Assembly (NCBI GenBank): GCA_002392275.1
Contig: DGGQ01000107.1
Location: 1-64,000 of the forward strand
Direction: 5' to 3'
From: Treponema sp. UBA3870
Lineage (GTDB): Bacteria; Spirochaetota; Spirochaetia; Treponematales; Treponemataceae
Length of the DNA stretch: 64,000 nt
Within the stretch, counting starts at the first letter, position 1, and each line of letters begins with the position of its first letter. The translations under genes and the position numbers were made by a program. The notes beneath the pieces are model-generated. The model searched no databases. It had not been told where the DNA came from and saw only the letters and a list, made by a program, of their open reading frames with translations. Of the stretch, positions 6,924 to 16,052 are shown piece by piece.

Positions 6924-8471
6924 ATGAAAGTAATTTTTCAGCTTGCGCTCCGCAATCTGAAGGAGCATAAGGCAAAATCCATAATCGTTTCGCTGTTCAT
7001 TATTTTTGGCGTGGCGATTGTCATTCTGGGAAACTCATTTCTTGAATCAATAAACCGTGGACTGGAAAAAGATTTCCGTGCGAACTACACTGGCGACATA
7101 ACAATTTCTGCTAACATGCCCGATGGAATGAAGGCGGACATATTTATGGCGACCAGCGGAACTTTTGATGGAACCCTTCCCCAGACACCCGCGCTTCTCG
7201 ATATTGACGAGGTTGAAAAAGTCCTTGACGAAAGCGGTCTTATTTCTGGACGCACAAGAATGATTTCCACACGCGGAATTATGATGAAGGGTGAGGAAAT
7301 CGATTTGGCGGTCCTCATGTCGGATGATTCGGTCAACATTGCGGACATTCCGGTTTTTATGATGTTTGCCGGCGAGGAGGATTCGTATTTCTCATTGTTC
7401 AGCGGACAGCACATTGTCGAGGGAAGCGCGATTGACTATTCGTCATCGGAAAACCAGCTTTTGATTGACACAAGAATCAAGAGCAGCTTTGAAAACTTTT
7501 TCAAAAAGACGCTGAATGTCGGCGACTCCGTTTTGGTCATGGGAGCAAACACTGATGGCGTAATTCGTGAGGCGAAGGTTGTCGGTTTCTATACCCCAGC
7601 CAATGAGTACAGCGCGATGTTCCAGACAATCTACTGCAATCCGTCTTTTGCACGTGCGTTTGCCGATTTGACTTATGGCGCAATTTTGGACAGCGAGAGC
7701 GCAAAAAACTTTGATGAAGAAATCTGGAGCGCGGACGAGTCTGATTTGTTTGGCGACGAGTTTTTTGATGACATGATTAGCGACGAGACGGACTCCTTTG
7801 TTTCTGGCGGCGATATTGATTTCAACAACATTCTTGGCGACATCACTTTGCGTGACGAACTTAACAGGACGGACAACGGTTCATGGCATTTTGTCCAGGC
7901 AAAATTTAAGAACGGTGTTGATGCGGACAAGGCAATCAAGGAACTCAATGCGAAGTTCAAGGAGCTTGGTATTGATGCGAATGCGATGGGATGGGAAACT
8001 GCCGCTGCCTCATATACAAAGACGGTTGCCGGAATCAATGTTTTCTTCAATATACTTGTGGTGGTTCTTGCGATTGTTGTTTTCATAATCATAATGAACA
8101 CGATGACCATTTCCATTATCGAACGTACATCCGAGATTGGAACCATGCGTGCTCTGGGTGCGGAAAAATCTTTTGTAAGGACTCTGTTTTTTACCGAGGC
8201 TTCGTCCATAACAATTGTGTCGGCATTCATTGGAATTGTTCTCGGATTTGTGATTATGGGAATATTCAACAGTCTCAACCTGAGTGTGGGCGACAACATG
8301 ATTGCCAAAGTAATTTTGGGTGGAGGACAGCTGCACTTTAGTCCGACCCCCGCAATCATTTTTATTTCATTCTTCGGTGTGGCGATTGGAAGTCTTTTGA
8401 GCAATATCTATCCGGTTTCTTCCGCACTCAGGATTACACCTTTAAAAGCGTTGTCAAAGGGGGGTGAGTAG
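6924..8471 (+). CDS. ABC transporter permease, FtsX/MacB/LolE-like (first)
   Basis: A 515-residue inner-membrane permease. It has one N-terminal membrane helix (SIIVSLFIIFGVAIVILG), a large periplasmic MacB-like domain (about 45-370) and three C-terminal helices typical of the FtsX fold. The cytoplasmic coupling segment TSEIGTMRALGAEKSFV precedes the last two helices. It follows the ATPase by 6 bp and overlaps the next permease's ribosome site, so the two are translationally coupled. Two different permeases, as in LolC and LolE, suggest a heterodimer. The periplasmic domain is unusually acidic around residues 255-310. Confidence 0.9.
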   Translation: MKVIFQLALRNLKEHKAKSIIVSLFIIFGVAIVILGNSFLESINRGLEKDFRANYTGDITISANMPDGMKADIFMATSGTFDGTLPQTPALLDIDEVEKVLDESGLISGRTRMISTRGIMMKGEEIDLAVLMSDDSVNIADIPVFMMFAGEEDSYFSLFSGQHIVEGSAIDYSSSENQLLIDTRIKSSFENFFKKTLNVGDSVLVMGANTDGVIREAKVVGFYTPANEYSAMFQTIYCNPSFARAFADLTYGAILDSESAKNFDEEIWSADESDLFGDEFFDDMISDETDSFVSGGDIDFNNILGDITLRDELNRTDNGSWHFVQAKFKNGVDADKAIKELNAKFKELGIDANAMGWETAAASYTKTVAGINVFFNILVVVLAIVVFIIIMNTMTISIIERTSEIGTMRALGAEKSFVRTLFFTEASSITIVSAFIGIVLGFVIMGIFNSLNLSVGDNMIAKVILGGGQLHFSPTPAIIFISFFGVAIGSLLSNIYPVSSALRITPLKALSKGGE

Positions 8472-8472
8472 A

Positions 8473-9825
8473 ATGCAGCTTTTTAAATTGGCTTTGAGAA
8501 ATCTTTCACGCAGCAAAAGACGAAACGTCATTCTTGGGATTGCCGTGGCGTTTGGATTTTTTGTTGTGACTGCCGTTGACGGATTGACAAGCGGTGCGGT
8601 TTCAAATCTTGAGGACCAGATTACGCAGATGCTTGGCGGAACGGTTCTCGCATCCGGCTATGAAAAAATCACCGAAAAAAATGACGAGGGCGGTCTCATT
8701 GCTGGAAACGATGTTGTCCCAATCATCCGCGACCATGACTATCTGATTAAAAAAGTTGAGTCGCTCGGAATCAATTACAAATATATCTCGCACTACACGA
8801 ACTCCACCGGGCAGGTCATTTTTAACGGGAAAAAAGTTTTGACCACAACCCTTGGACGTGATTTTGAGACGGACAAAAGTTTTCTTGATTCGCTCCAGAT
8901 TGTTGAGGGCGATTTGGAAAATCTCAAGGATCCGGCATCCTTGATTATTGGAAAAAACATGGCCGACGCGCTCAAGGTCCACGTTGGAGACACGGTTCTT
9001 TATCTGACAAGCACAATTTATGGACAGAACGAGGTTGGAGAATTCAAGGTTGCTCTAATCAACAGGGACTCAAGTTTTATCAGCGGAATGATGACTTACA
9101 CTAACATCGAGACACTGAACAAGCTGATTGAAATCCCCGAGGGCGGGTACAACTTTTTTTCAATCTATCTGAAGGACAAAAACCAGCAGAACAGGGTCGC
9201 TCTTCTTTTGCAGGACGCAATCAAAAAGGACGGACAGAATGTTGCGGACCTCAGGCTTGCGCGTCAGACCAATCCTTCAAATGTGGAGCGTGGACTGAAC
9301 AAGCAGCTTCTTGGGGAAGAAAATTCGTGGGAGGGCGTGAAGTACGTCGTCGAAAGTCTTGACGATGGTGCGCCCGCATTGAAGACGGCCATGAACATTG
9401 TGCATCTTGTGACAACAATTATTTTGATTGTGATTCTGCTGATTGTAATGGTCGGTGTGTCGAACACATACAGGATGGTGCTTTACGAAAGAATCCGCGA
9501 AATTGGAACCATGCGTGCTTTGGGCATGACAGGAAAGGACACCGGAAAGACATTTACTCTGGAGGCAATCGCGCTGTGCGTAATCGGTGCGTTCGCGGGA
9601 TTTGTCTTTGCAATAATATTTATGTCGTTTCTTGGAATCCCAAAATTTTCCAAGGAGTCGGTACAGTTCTTCCTGCACAACGGTCACATGAGTTTCACGC
9701 TTTCGCCGTTCTCGATTTTGGTCCAGTACATATTGATGATAATTCTTACATCGCTCGCTGTACGTGGAACCGCCAAAAAGGCTGCAAGAATGAGTCCCGC
9801 CGAGGCTTTGCGGTCAGTAAAATAA
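8473..9825 (+). CDS. ABC transporter permease, FtsX/MacB/LolC-like (second)
   Basis: A 450-residue paralogue of the preceding permease with the same plan: an N-terminal helix after a KLALRNLSRSKRRN segment, a periplasmic domain (about 45-300), and three C-terminal helices with the coupling motif IREIGTMRALGMTG. ATG 8473 is chosen because GGGGGGTGAG lies just upstream; a GTG at 8464 is possible but overlaps that site. It sits directly after the stop codon of the first permease. Together with the ATPase it forms a full transporter, probably moving a lipid-linked or lipoprotein substrate out of the inner membrane. Confidence 0.9.
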   Translation: MQLFKLALRNLSRSKRRNVILGIAVAFGFFVVTAVDGLTSGAVSNLEDQITQMLGGTVLASGYEKITEKNDEGGLIAGNDVVPIIRDHDYLIKKVESLGINYKYISHYTNSTGQVIFNGKKVLTTTLGRDFETDKSFLDSLQIVEGDLENLKDPASLIIGKNMADALKVHVGDTVLYLTSTIYGQNEVGEFKVALINRDSSFISGMMTYTNIETLNKLIEIPEGGYNFFSIYLKDKNQQNRVALLLQDAIKKDGQNVADLRLARQTNPSNVERGLNKQLLGEENSWEGVKYVVESLDDGAPALKTAMNIVHLVTTIILIVILLIVMVGVSNTYRMVLYERIREIGTMRALGMTGKDTGKTFTLEAIALCVIGAFAGFVFAIIFMSFLGIPKFSKESVQFFLHNGHMSFTLSPFSILVQYILMIILTSLAVRGTAKKAARMSPAEALRSVK

Positions 9826-9897
9826 AATGTCGGAATGTAACTAAAAGGTGGCGGAAACTGTTTAATTTTTGTCGAACTATTTTTTGGAGGAACTGAT

Positions 9898-10680
9898 ATG
9901 AAATCTTCTATTAATTACAGATTTTTTTTGGCTTCTGTGATTGTCGCAATTTTTTCAACGGTGGCTCTGTTTGCGCAGGTTGATTCAAAGACTGCCGAAA
10001 AGGCGTACAAGCTGATGGAACAGACGAGCGACATCCTTGTTTACCACGGCGACTATTCCGCTACGATTACTCTTACAATTCAAAAACCGGGCAAGGCCGT
10101 CCAGAATTTGAAGTACAAGGTCTTCCAGCGCACCGAAAAGGATTTGATGACAATCGTTCAGCTTTACCCTGAGGCGGACAAGGGTACTGGCTATCTGCGT
10201 GATGGTGACAATATTTGGGCTTACGACCCAATCAGTAGAAAATACACTCATTCGTCATTGAAGGACGCACTTGGTGAATCTGATTTGAACATTGACGACG
10301 TGGACCAGACCAAAGAGGACTGGAGAAAAAACTATGCCGTTGAAAAATTTGAGGAAAGCACTCTCGGAAAATATCCTGTCTATGTTGTGACTTTGACAGC
10401 AAAAACCTCCAAGCCTGCCTATGCGAAAAGTGTCTTCTATATCCGCAAAGACATTCCGCTCACGTTGAAGGAGGAAGACTATTCCGGCTCCGGCAGATTG
10501 ATGCGCACTGTGCTTATTCCAAAATACACAAAGGTTCCGGCTGGCTATGTCCCAACCCAGATGACTTTGCGTGACGAGCTTAACAAGGGCGAGCAGACAT
10601 CGGAGGAGATTTCCGATTTGAATTTCAACAAACTGCCTGACTCGATTTTTACAAAGGCATATCTTGAAGGATTGAATTGA
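9898..10680 (+). CDS. LolA-like outer-membrane lipoprotein-sorting protein
   Basis: A 260-residue periplasmic protein with a Sec signal peptide (cut near VALFAQ, residues 24-29). The rest is a LolA/LppX-like half-barrel: repeated strands such as DYSATITLTIQKPGKA, YKVFQRTEKDLMTIVQLYPEADKGTGYLRDGDNIWAYDP, and a C-terminal IPKYTKVPAGYVPTQMTLRD. Family members bind acyl chains and ferry lipoproteins or lipids across the periplasm. It has a good GGAGG site and is in line with the FtsX-like transporter, which supports a Lol-like relay. Its stop overlaps the next start by one base. Confidence 0.82.
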   Translation: MKSSINYRFFLASVIVAIFSTVALFAQVDSKTAEKAYKLMEQTSDILVYHGDYSATITLTIQKPGKAVQNLKYKVFQRTEKDLMTIVQLYPEADKGTGYLRDGDNIWAYDPISRKYTHSSLKDALGESDLNIDDVDQTKEDWRKNYAVEKFEESTLGKYPVYVVTLTAKTSKPAYAKSVFYIRKDIPLTLKEEDYSGSGRLMRTVLIPKYTKVPAGYVPTQMTLRDELNKGEQTSEEISDLNFNKLPDSIFTKAYLEGLN

Positions 10681-12326
10681 TGAAAAAAAGATTTCCTTGT
10701 GTTTTGGTTCTTTGTCTGGCTGTGGCCACTGCATTTTCCCAGGACATGGATTTTTCTGGTGAGGATTTTTCTGAAGAAGATTTTTTTTCGCTCGATGAAT
10801 CCACCGGGTCCACCGAATCTACATGGGAAGATGATTTTGCCTACTCCGATGAGGACTTTTTTGGCAGCTCCGATGACGATTTTTTTCAGGACGACGGTAT
10901 TGAGGAGCTTGTTGTCCTTGATGAAAAGTCTTCCGCCATGGCACAGGGAACTCTTTTTGAAATTGGCAGCGTTAGGGTCGGTGGAAGTTTTGACACTGGA
11001 CTTTCGTTTTTTGTTCCGCTTTTCCGTGAGGATGATAATAAAAATTTTGGCGAGCGGCTTGGTGACAGCAGACTGAAACCATCCGCAGGTGCGAGTCTTT
11101 TTATTGATGCCCGACCGACTTCGACTTTGCGTCTCTACACAAAATTTGGAATCAACTATCCGTACAAGGACAGCGTTGGGGTCTCGATGTCCACGCAGAA
11201 TCTGGATATAAACACGGAGCTGCCGGAAGGAACTACGCCAACAGTTCCCGATGGTGTGCCTGATGAATGGAGGGACTGGATTGAAAATCTTACGAACGGT
11301 GCAAGCCTTTCAAATCTTCCGTCGTCTTTGGCCATGCCGAATTTTTCAATCACGAACTGGCTTTATCTGAAAGAACTTTTCACTGATTTTTCAATCGCCG
11401 ACAGAGTGTTTTTTAGATTCGGACTGCACACTGTTTCATGGGGCGCAGGTTTTTTCTTTAGCCCTGTTTCCGATATGATTAACACATCCTCAATCGACCC
11501 TGAGCATACCGACTTGCAGGTTGATGGAAGTCTGAATCTGAGGACACAGATTACTTTTCCCGACTCGCAGAACTGTCTTTGGCTTTACGTTGTTCCATCG
11601 ACCAAAACCTATATGCCGGAATTCTCGTCGCCGGAGGATGCTCAGAACGGAAGCCTCAACGAATACATGGACGACGCACTCTATCCAAATCTTATGAAGG
11701 AGATTGCTTTCGCCGGAAAAATGGATGTGGTGGTCTCCAACTGGGAACTTGGATTTGGCGGCGTATTTAAATATCAGAGCGCACCAAAACTTATGGCAAC
11801 TGCGAGCGGAAGCATTATAAATGGAAAGGTCGGTGTCTTTGGCGAATTGGTTTTGGACTACGGAAGCCAGACCCAGTGGAATGAAAATCCTGAGTGGGGT
11901 TCAAAGGATTTGATTTTCCAGGGAACGGTCGGCGCAATGTACATGTGGGCAAAACCTCAGATTACATTCATGGGGCAATACTATTTTGACAGCAACAAGG
12001 ACGACCATGAGTTTTCAACTTACGGAAACAATCTTGCTTTGACCGTGAACTTTGCGAAACTTGGCGAAACAAATTTAAATCTCGCTCTCTTTGGTCTGTT
12101 CTATTTTGGAAAAACAAATATGACAAGTTTCTCCGATGCCATGGAAAAAATGGGAAGCGGAAAAGCGTTCATGCCCTACGCTGGTATACTTTCTGCCACG
12201 CTCACATGGAATCCAATTTCTGTTTTGAACATTTCGGCGGGACCATATATCACCTGGCTGGACATGGGAAAAGCTCCGGACGTTTCGTTTAGATTTGGAA
12301 TAACATTGGGCGGAGGAAAATTCTAA
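10680..12326 (+). CDS. Outer-membrane beta-barrel protein
   Basis: A 548-residue exported protein. The signal peptide ends near AFSQ. An extremely acidic and Phe-rich linker follows (about 20-80, repeated DF/EDFF/DDDFF). From about residue 95 onward there are alternating hydrophobic strands with Gly and aromatic residues, ending FRFGITLGGGKF, a terminal phenylalanine as expected for Bam substrates. ATG 10680 overlaps the stop of the LolA-like gene (TGATG), so translation is coupled. Being the last gene after an ABC transporter and a LolA-like carrier, it is a candidate outer-membrane receptor or exit channel for the same cargo. I do not recognise a named family. Confidence 0.8.
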   Translation: MKKRFPCVLVLCLAVATAFSQDMDFSGEDFSEEDFFSLDESTGSTESTWEDDFAYSDEDFFGSSDDDFFQDDGIEELVVLDEKSSAMAQGTLFEIGSVRVGGSFDTGLSFFVPLFREDDNKNFGERLGDSRLKPSAGASLFIDARPTSTLRLYTKFGINYPYKDSVGVSMSTQNLDINTELPEGTTPTVPDGVPDEWRDWIENLTNGASLSNLPSSLAMPNFSITNWLYLKELFTDFSIADRVFFRFGLHTVSWGAGFFFSPVSDMINTSSIDPEHTDLQVDGSLNLRTQITFPDSQNCLWLYVVPSTKTYMPEFSSPEDAQNGSLNEYMDDALYPNLMKEIAFAGKMDVVVSNWELGFGGVFKYQSAPKLMATASGSIINGKVGVFGELVLDYGSQTQWNENPEWGSKDLIFQGTVGAMYMWAKPQITFMGQYYFDSNKDDHEFSTYGNNLALTVNFAKLGETNLNLALFGLFYFGKTNMTSFSDAMEKMGSGKAFMPYAGILSATLTWNPISVLNISAGPYITWLDMGKAPDVSFRFGITLGGGKF

Positions 12327-12349
12327 ACGTCAAAATCCACATTCAAGTC

Positions 12350-12378
12350 TTGAAATATAATTTTGGTTGTTCTATAAT
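12350..12378 (+). promoter_or_regulatory. Sigma-70 promoter of the radical SAM-lipoprotein cassette
   Basis: TTGAAA (12350-12355), a 17-bp spacer and TATAAT (12373-12378) form a near-consensus promoter. The predicted start is about 12385, leaving a leader of about 26 nt with GAGGAAGGA before ATG 12411. This makes the next three genes a unit separate from the ABC operon. Confidence 0.75.
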
Positions 12379-12410
12379 TAAATTAGACTTAATGAATTTG
12401 AGGAAGGACT

Positions 12411-12815
12411 ATGAAAGTTTTGAAGGACAAGATTTTTAGAACCGTCGCTACTTTTCTTGCTGCCTGCGGTGTCTCGACTTATTTTACTGCCTGCTATGGA
12501 ATGCCTGTCAATTTTGATACTTCCACTGATTTTAAATTCCACGTTGTAGGCGATGCCAATGGTGATGGAGCAAAAACAAATCTTGGTGGAATTGAAATCT
12601 CTTCGTCCGTTGCCATGGAAAAATCACACACGCGTGCAGATGGAAAGGCCCTTTTGTCAACACAGTATTCCGGTCCGAATATTTCATTTGAAATCAAGGA
12701 TGTCGATGGCCCTGAAAATGGAAGCTTCAAAACAAAGACCTATACTTTGCCCGATGGATTTTGCCTTGATGATACAATTGAAATAGAGCTTGAACCAGGG
12801 ACGGACGAAAATTAA
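12411..12815 (+). CDS. Radical SAM-associated putative lipoprotein
   Basis: A 134-residue lipoprotein. The signal peptide ends at FTAC with the mature sequence starting CYGMPVNFD (lipid Cys near 28). The short mature domain has FKFHVVGDANGDG and NLGGIEISSS, like the carboxypeptidase-regulatory-type strand pattern of lipoproteins that sit beside a dedicated radical SAM enzyme (the rSAM/lipoprotein system described bioinformatically in Bacteroidetes). It has no internal Cys in the mature part except near the C-terminus (GFCLDD). It is separated from the radical SAM gene by 13 bp. It is the presumed substrate of that enzyme, but the modification and site are unknown. Confidence 0.7.
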   Translation: MKVLKDKIFRTVATFLAACGVSTYFTACYGMPVNFDTSTDFKFHVVGDANGDGAKTNLGGIEISSSVAMEKSHTRADGKALLSTQYSGPNISFEIKDVDGPENGSFKTKTYTLPDGFCLDDTIEIELEPGTDEN

Positions 12816-12828
12816 AAGGGACACCAAA

Positions 12829-13935
12829 ATGGATTTTCCCGTTTGGTTCAAAAGATTTATTTTTCTTCGATACAGAAAACATGCAATAAAAAATCACCGT
12901 CTGGACTATCTTTTTTGGGAATGTACTCTCCGATGTAATCTCTCGTGTCTGCATTGCGGGAGCGACTGTACAAAAAAAGGTGGCGTAAAAGAAATGTCTG
13001 TTGAGGATTTTTCAAAAGTCCTCGATGACATAAAGGAGCGCAATCCTGTAAAAAATTTGGCGGTCTGCATAACGGGCGGCGAACCTCTTGTCCGAATCGA
13101 TTTGGAAGATGCCGGAAGAGAAATTGTGAAAAGGGGATTCCGCTGGGGCATTGTCACAAACGGACTTTTGTTCACCGCTGAACGATTTGTTTCACTTCTC
13201 AACGCAGGTTTAACATCATTGAGTTTTAGTCTGGATGGATTTGAAAAGGAACACAATCATCTTAGGCAAAACTCCGCGTCATTTGGAAAAGTGGTTTTTG
13301 CAATCAACACAGTTTTGGACTTTCAAAAAAAATATCCTCGGCGTGTCGTGTTTGATATAATCACCTGTGTGCATAAAGGAAATCTTGAATCATTGCGTGA
13401 GTTCAGGGATTTTTTGATTGATTTGGGTGTCGAGCGTTGGAGGATATTTTCAATTTTTCCAGAAGGCCGCGCACGTGAAAATGATTTGTCGTTGAATCCG
13501 AAAGAGTACAGGCAGCTGATGGATTTTATTGTCGAGACCCGTGGATATAAAAATCAAGATGGAAAATCAATACACCTGAATTATTCGTGCGAAGGATATC
13601 TTGGAAAATATGAATTAAAAGCCAGGGACCATTTTTTCTTTTGTCGTGGAGGAATCAGCATTGGTTCTGTCTGGTGCAATGGAAATGTCGGGGCATGTCT
13701 GAGTGTCCGCTCCCCGGATTTGATTCAGGGAAATATTTACGAAGAAAAATTCATGGACATCTGGAACAACAAATTTCAAAACATGCGCGACCGTGGATGG
13801 GCTAAAATTGGAAAGTGTGCGGAATGCAAAAAATGGAAACTCTGCATGGGAAATGGAATGCACCTTCATCAAAATCTGACTGGCGATGTTGACCGCTGCA
13901 ATTATGGAATCCTGTGTTCCGCGAAGGAGGAATAA
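12829..13935 (+). CDS. Radical SAM/SPASM protein of an rSAM-lipoprotein system
   Basis: A 368-residue enzyme predicted to use a [4Fe-4S] cluster and S-adenosylmethionine. The radical SAM motif is CNLSCLHC (about 40-47), followed by TGGEPL (about 83-88). The C-terminal SPASM domain has cysteines near FCRGG, GACLS, and the closing CAECKKWKLCMG, consistent with auxiliary clusters used in peptide modification. ATG 12829 is chosen over the open frame from 12790 because of the AAAAGGG upstream and the MDFPVWFKRFIF start. It lies between two lipoprotein genes, 13 bp and 1 bp away, so it probably modifies one or both before export. Confidence 0.85.
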   Translation: MDFPVWFKRFIFLRYRKHAIKNHRLDYLFWECTLRCNLSCLHCGSDCTKKGGVKEMSVEDFSKVLDDIKERNPVKNLAVCITGGEPLVRIDLEDAGREIVKRGFRWGIVTNGLLFTAERFVSLLNAGLTSLSFSLDGFEKEHNHLRQNSASFGKVVFAINTVLDFQKKYPRRVVFDIITCVHKGNLESLREFRDFLIDLGVERWRIFSIFPEGRARENDLSLNPKEYRQLMDFIVETRGYKNQDGKSIHLNYSCEGYLGKYELKARDHFFFCRGGISIGSVWCNGNVGACLSVRSPDLIQGNIYEEKFMDIWNNKFQNMRDRGWAKIGKCAECKKWKLCMGNGMHLHQNLTGDVDRCNYGILCSAKEE

Positions 13936-13936
13936 A

Positions 13937-14386
13937 ATGTTGCGCATGGTAAAAAAATTTGTTTTTATTTTTGGATTGATTTTTGTGGCATCCATTTTTG
14001 GTTCATGTATCTCACCAGAGGCTGCACACCTTTTGTTTATTGCGACTGCGCCCGAACATGAAGTTTCGATTGAAGTTAAAAAAGGTTCTGCATACATTTC
14101 TGGAATCAAAAACTACAATCACGAAGTTGAAAATCTATACTCCCATGATATTCCGTCCCAGAGTGAATTACATTCCAATTATGTCGAGCCGCGTCTTTTG
14201 ATTTCCGGGCAAAAGTTTTCGGAGAGTTTGAAATACGGCTACCAGTTGATTTTGACCGTGCAGTCTTCCGCTGGCGATGAACTTGAAATTGAAGTTACAG
14301 ACACCGACGGAAAAAAGAAAAACCACAAGATAAAAGCACCAATGAATTCAATGACTCTGTGTTTTGAAAATCATTTTAGGCCATAG
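13937..14386 (+). CDS. Second small lipoprotein of the radical SAM cassette
   Basis: A 149-residue lipoprotein with a signal peptide ending FGSC (Cys near 23). GAAGGAGG lies 6 nt before ATG 13937, which is one base after the radical SAM stop, so it is cotranslated. The mature domain is predicted beta-sandwich: EHEVSIEVKKGSAYISGIKNYN, then YQLILTVQSSAGDELEIEVTDTDGKKKNH. I recognise no family. It may be a second substrate or a partner of the first lipoprotein. It ends 6 bp before a convergent gene. Confidence 0.7.
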   Translation: MLRMVKKFVFIFGLIFVASIFGSCISPEAAHLLFIATAPEHEVSIEVKKGSAYISGIKNYNHEVENLYSHDIPSQSELHSNYVEPRLLISGQKFSESLKYGYQLILTVQSSAGDELEIEVTDTDGKKKNHKIKAPMNSMTLCFENHFRP

Positions 14387-14392
14387 AATACC

Positions 14393-14923
14393 TTACCAGC
14401 AGTATGAAATGCCAAGCGTCAAATCCACCGGTGAATGGGTTTTAAATGGATTTTGATTTTCAATGAAAAGCATGGAAAGTCCGGCCCCGACATTCAGCTG
14501 AAGGTTTTGTGTCATCTGTCTTATGTAGTAAATCTTTGCGCCCGCCACAAAACCTACGACACATGATTTTGGATGCAAATCTGCACAGACTATCCCAAGC
14601 CCCGCGAAAATAGATGGACGGAAAAAATCATTTTGTGTAATTGCAAAACTGTTGTCCAGTCCCAGCGAGATTTCGTTTACCAACAAAAGTTTTCCAGAAT
14701 TTTTGATTGAGGCAAAATCTTGGCCCGCCTTTACAAAAACATCCAGCGACTTGTAAATTGGATATGAAAACTGCAAGTCATATTTGAAACTTGGTTTGTC
14801 ACAAAAAGCATCCTGCGAAAAATCCGGCATGGCAGCCCCCAAATCAAGCTGAAGCCGAGGACCCGCAAATCCAAGACCCACAAGCAAAATAAAAAGCGTG
14901 GGAAAGAGAATTATTTTTTTCAT
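14393..14923 (-). CDS. Small outer-membrane beta-barrel protein
   Basis: A 176-residue exported protein with a signal peptide (MKKIILFPTLFILLVGLGFAG) and a good GGAGG site. The mature part has about eight alternating strands (LQLDLGAAMPDF, KYDLQFSYPIYKSLDVFVKAGQDF, PSIFAGLGIV, LQLNVGAGLSMLFI, PVDLTLGISYCW), so an eight-stranded OmpA/OmpX-like barrel is likely. The terminal residue is Trp. It is convergent with the radical SAM cassette and shows no other link to it. Confidence 0.65.
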   Translation of the reverse strand: MKKIILFPTLFILLVGLGFAGPRLQLDLGAAMPDFSQDAFCDKPSFKYDLQFSYPIYKSLDVFVKAGQDFASIKNSGKLLLVNEISLGLDNSFAITQNDFFRPSIFAGLGIVCADLHPKSCVVGFVAGAKIYYIRQMTQNLQLNVGAGLSMLFIENQNPFKTHSPVDLTLGISYCW

Positions 14924-15446
14924 AACTAATGCCTCCTTTTTTTATAGATTTTGTAAATATAAAAAATATGCACATTAAGGGAATACTCTATTTTTTGAGG
15001 ATTTCCTTATGTTTTTTTAATGTGAAAAGCGTATTGTTGCTTTGCCATTTTCTAGCAAAGCATCATCATTTCCATACAAATTGTACAGATAGATAAGATT
15101 AAAAAACTTATTTTTTTCATTTTTGCCTCTAAAATAATTTTACCACATGGAATTTTCAGTCCAAGATTCCAACTAGAAGACAGCGCGCTTTGTCTATGTC
15201 AAGGATTGTCGCCCCATTTTTTGAATTTCGCAAGGCCTTGGAGGGCAAATATTACGTAGATCACTCTTCGCTCGGGCGGACTGTTACGAACATCACTGCT
15301 ATGATGTATGTAATATTACATATGTAATATTGAGATAATGGAGGTTTCATTTGTATTTTATCATTTGTCCAAATCTGCCCCCGGTGCTTATTTGCGCTGC
15401 GAGATTTGATATTTTTGATGTGCTATACTCAAAGATGGACCACATT
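14924..15446. other. 523-bp gene-free region carrying copy 1 of the 200-bp repeat
   Basis: Besides the repeat (15141-15340) there is a perfect 8-bp hairpin, TGCTTTGC at 15038-15045 with GCAAAGCA at 15055-15062. A short open frame on the plus strand at 15351-15617 is antisense to the lipoprotein gene and not credible. No RNA gene was recognised. Confidence 0.6.
15141..15340. repeat. 200-bp direct repeat, copy 1
   Basis: Nearly identical to 16681-16880, at a constant offset of 1,540 bp. From the conserved CCAAGATTCC at 15161 onward only scattered base changes are seen. The right end contains the palindromic run ATGTAATATTACAT followed by a second TATGTAATATT. The two copies bracket two small exported-protein genes. 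Confidence 0.92.
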
Positions 15447-16001
15447 TTATCCAAAAAGGCCCGGGTGGATTTCTTTTTCCGTTGGGGTGCAGGAATTGAT
15501 AAAACCGTCAACATCGTCAAGGGCTGGCAGGTTTTCCACTTTTTCATCAAAATAATCTTTTACAATGTATGTGTAGGAATCATAAATTCTGAAAATGTCC
15601 ATGTAAAGATAATTTAGGTTGATATAGATGTCGCCTATATAGTTTCTTTTTCCCGCCTCAATTTTAAATTCATAGCGGCACATGAAGTCAGAAAAGTTTC
15701 CTATCCTGTAAAGATAATATTTCCCCGCATCCAGTAAAACGTCAAAGGTCTGTTCCTTTTCAGTCGGGCTTATTTTGAATGAGGAAGAATTGTCCCCTAC
15801 AAAATACAAATCCTGCTTTAATGGAAATCCTTTGTATTTGCCGGATTTATCGAGATTGAATTCTTCGCCTACCCAATCACAGTAAACGGTAAAAGTTGCA
15901 TATCCAGTCGAAGAACTTTCGTACTTTGTTGGCAATGATTTGCAACTAAATAGCGTTACTGCAATCGCAAGGGACAGGAAAATAAGGGAAAACTTTTTCA
16001 T
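15447..16001 (-). CDS. Hypothetical lipoprotein, 184 aa
   Basis: An exported lipoprotein with a signal peptide MKKFSLIFLSLAIAVTLFSC (Cys20). The mature domain looks all-beta: TFTVYCDWVGEEFNLDK, DLYFVGDNSSSFKISPT, FDVLLDAGKYYLYRIGN, RYEFKIEAGKRNYIGDIYINLNYLYMDIF. The start is taken at ATG 16001 for the signal peptide, but that ATG has no ribosome site. ATG 16043, with AAGG upstream, would add 14 residues and cannot be excluded. It follows the gene at 16053 on the same strand, and both lie between the 200-bp repeats. No family recognised. Confidence 0.65.
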   Translation of the reverse strand: MKKFSLIFLSLAIAVTLFSCKSLPTKYESSSTGYATFTVYCDWVGEEFNLDKSGKYKGFPLKQDLYFVGDNSSSFKISPTEKEQTFDVLLDAGKYYLYRIGNFSDFMCRYEFKIEAGKRNYIGDIYINLNYLYMDIFRIYDSYTYIVKDYFDEKVENLPALDDVDGFINSCTPTEKEIHPGLFG

Positions 16002-16052
16002 AATCTTAATGCTGCCGCTACGTTGACACCTATTTTCCATCATTGAGTTGCC

